Below, one piece after another: positions 63,960 to 64,000 of a stretch of 64,000 nt of DNA (positions are counted from its first letter, which is position 1; every line of letters begins with the position of its first letter). Below the pieces are notes generated by a model. It made no database searches. It was not told where the DNA came from and saw nothing but the letters and a program-made list of their open reading frames with translations. Source of the stretch: Candidatus Hydrogenedentota bacterium (GTDB taxonomy: Bacteria > Hydrogenedentota > Hydrogenedentia > Hydrogenedentales > CAITNO01); NCBI GenBank assembly GCA_903893795.1, contig CAITNO010000148.1, positions 1 through 64,000 of the forward strand, given 5' to 3'. The translations under genes and the position numbers were made by a program.

Positions 63960-64000
63960 ATGAATTTCCTGCTGTTCTGCGTTCTTCTTGGAACCATGCT
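63960..64000 (+). CDS. 5' end of a probably exported protein (cut by the window edge)
   Basis: ATG at 63960 opens MNFLLFCVLLGTM, a hydrophobic start typical of a signal peptide. The gene runs off the window, so nothing more can be said. It is 69 bp after the previous stop, on the same strand. Confidence 0.4.
   Translation, partial: MNFLLFCVLLGTM

Overview
The window is a GC-rich bacterial chromosome segment with about 43 recognisable protein genes and many short palindromic extragenic repeats. No rRNA, tRNA or CRISPR array was recognised. The gene mix (secreted glycoside-hydrolase-like proteins, a Tat-exported beta-helix protein, a YVTN/phosphoesterase protein, an SSS symporter, B12-dependent methionine synthase, large hybrid histidine kinases) and the style of the repeats suggest a Planctomycetota- or Hydrogenedentota-like environmental bacterium. 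That placement is inference; no marker gene here proves it.

Layout. 1-2.5 kb: repeats, a MerR regulator and an SSS symporter (minus). 2.6-11.3 kb: a candidate lipid-modification locus, with a membrane GT2 and a B12-type radical SAM protein (plus) converging on a minus-strand run of three paralogous radical SAM proteins, an SDR and a nucleosidase/phosphorylase-family protein; a good sigma70-type promoter precedes the run. 11.4-18.3 kb: secreted YVTN/phosphoesterase protein, NtrC-type regulator, secreted TIM-barrel-like protein. 18.3-21.2 kb: a 21-bp repeat array, a fibronectin-III (FN3) protein, a small winged-helix protein, a Tat beta-helix protein. 21.3-28.9 kb: acyltransferase, NUDIX hydrolase, pncA-pncB-nadE NAD salvage, HAD hydrolase, RlmD-like RNA methyltransferase. 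29-34 kb: lipase-like hydrolase and GH31 enzyme separated by a 27-bp perfect inverted repeat, CoA-binding protein, cNMP-binding protein, EIIA-zinc-ribbon fusion. 34.4-38 kb: metH. 38.3-39.9 kb: a REP-associated (Y1) transposase with 18-bp inverted ends, and an orphan ORF. 40.5-48.5 kb: HD hydrolase, GH28-like protein, and a three-gene, start/stop-overlapping two-component cluster. 48.7-54.8 kb: 2H phosphoesterase, an HsdM-like N-terminal remnant coupled to an AlbA_2 gene, and an rbsBAC-type sugar ABC operon. 55-60.7 kb: a DUF4062-like/winged-helix/PIN-like/TIR protein (candidate antiphage effector), two more FN3 paralogues (one frameshifted), a second 21-bp array and dense repeats. 60.7-64 kb: recQ, a polysaccharide-deacetylase-like protein and the start of an exported protein.

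Three things stand out. (1) Two unlike 21-bp tandem arrays each lie about 107 bp upstream of an FN3 paralogue, 41 kb apart and on opposite strands. (2) The TIR fusion protein looks like a single-gene defence system. (3) The radical SAM operon resembles archaeal tetraether synthase (Tes) and may make unusual membrane lipids.
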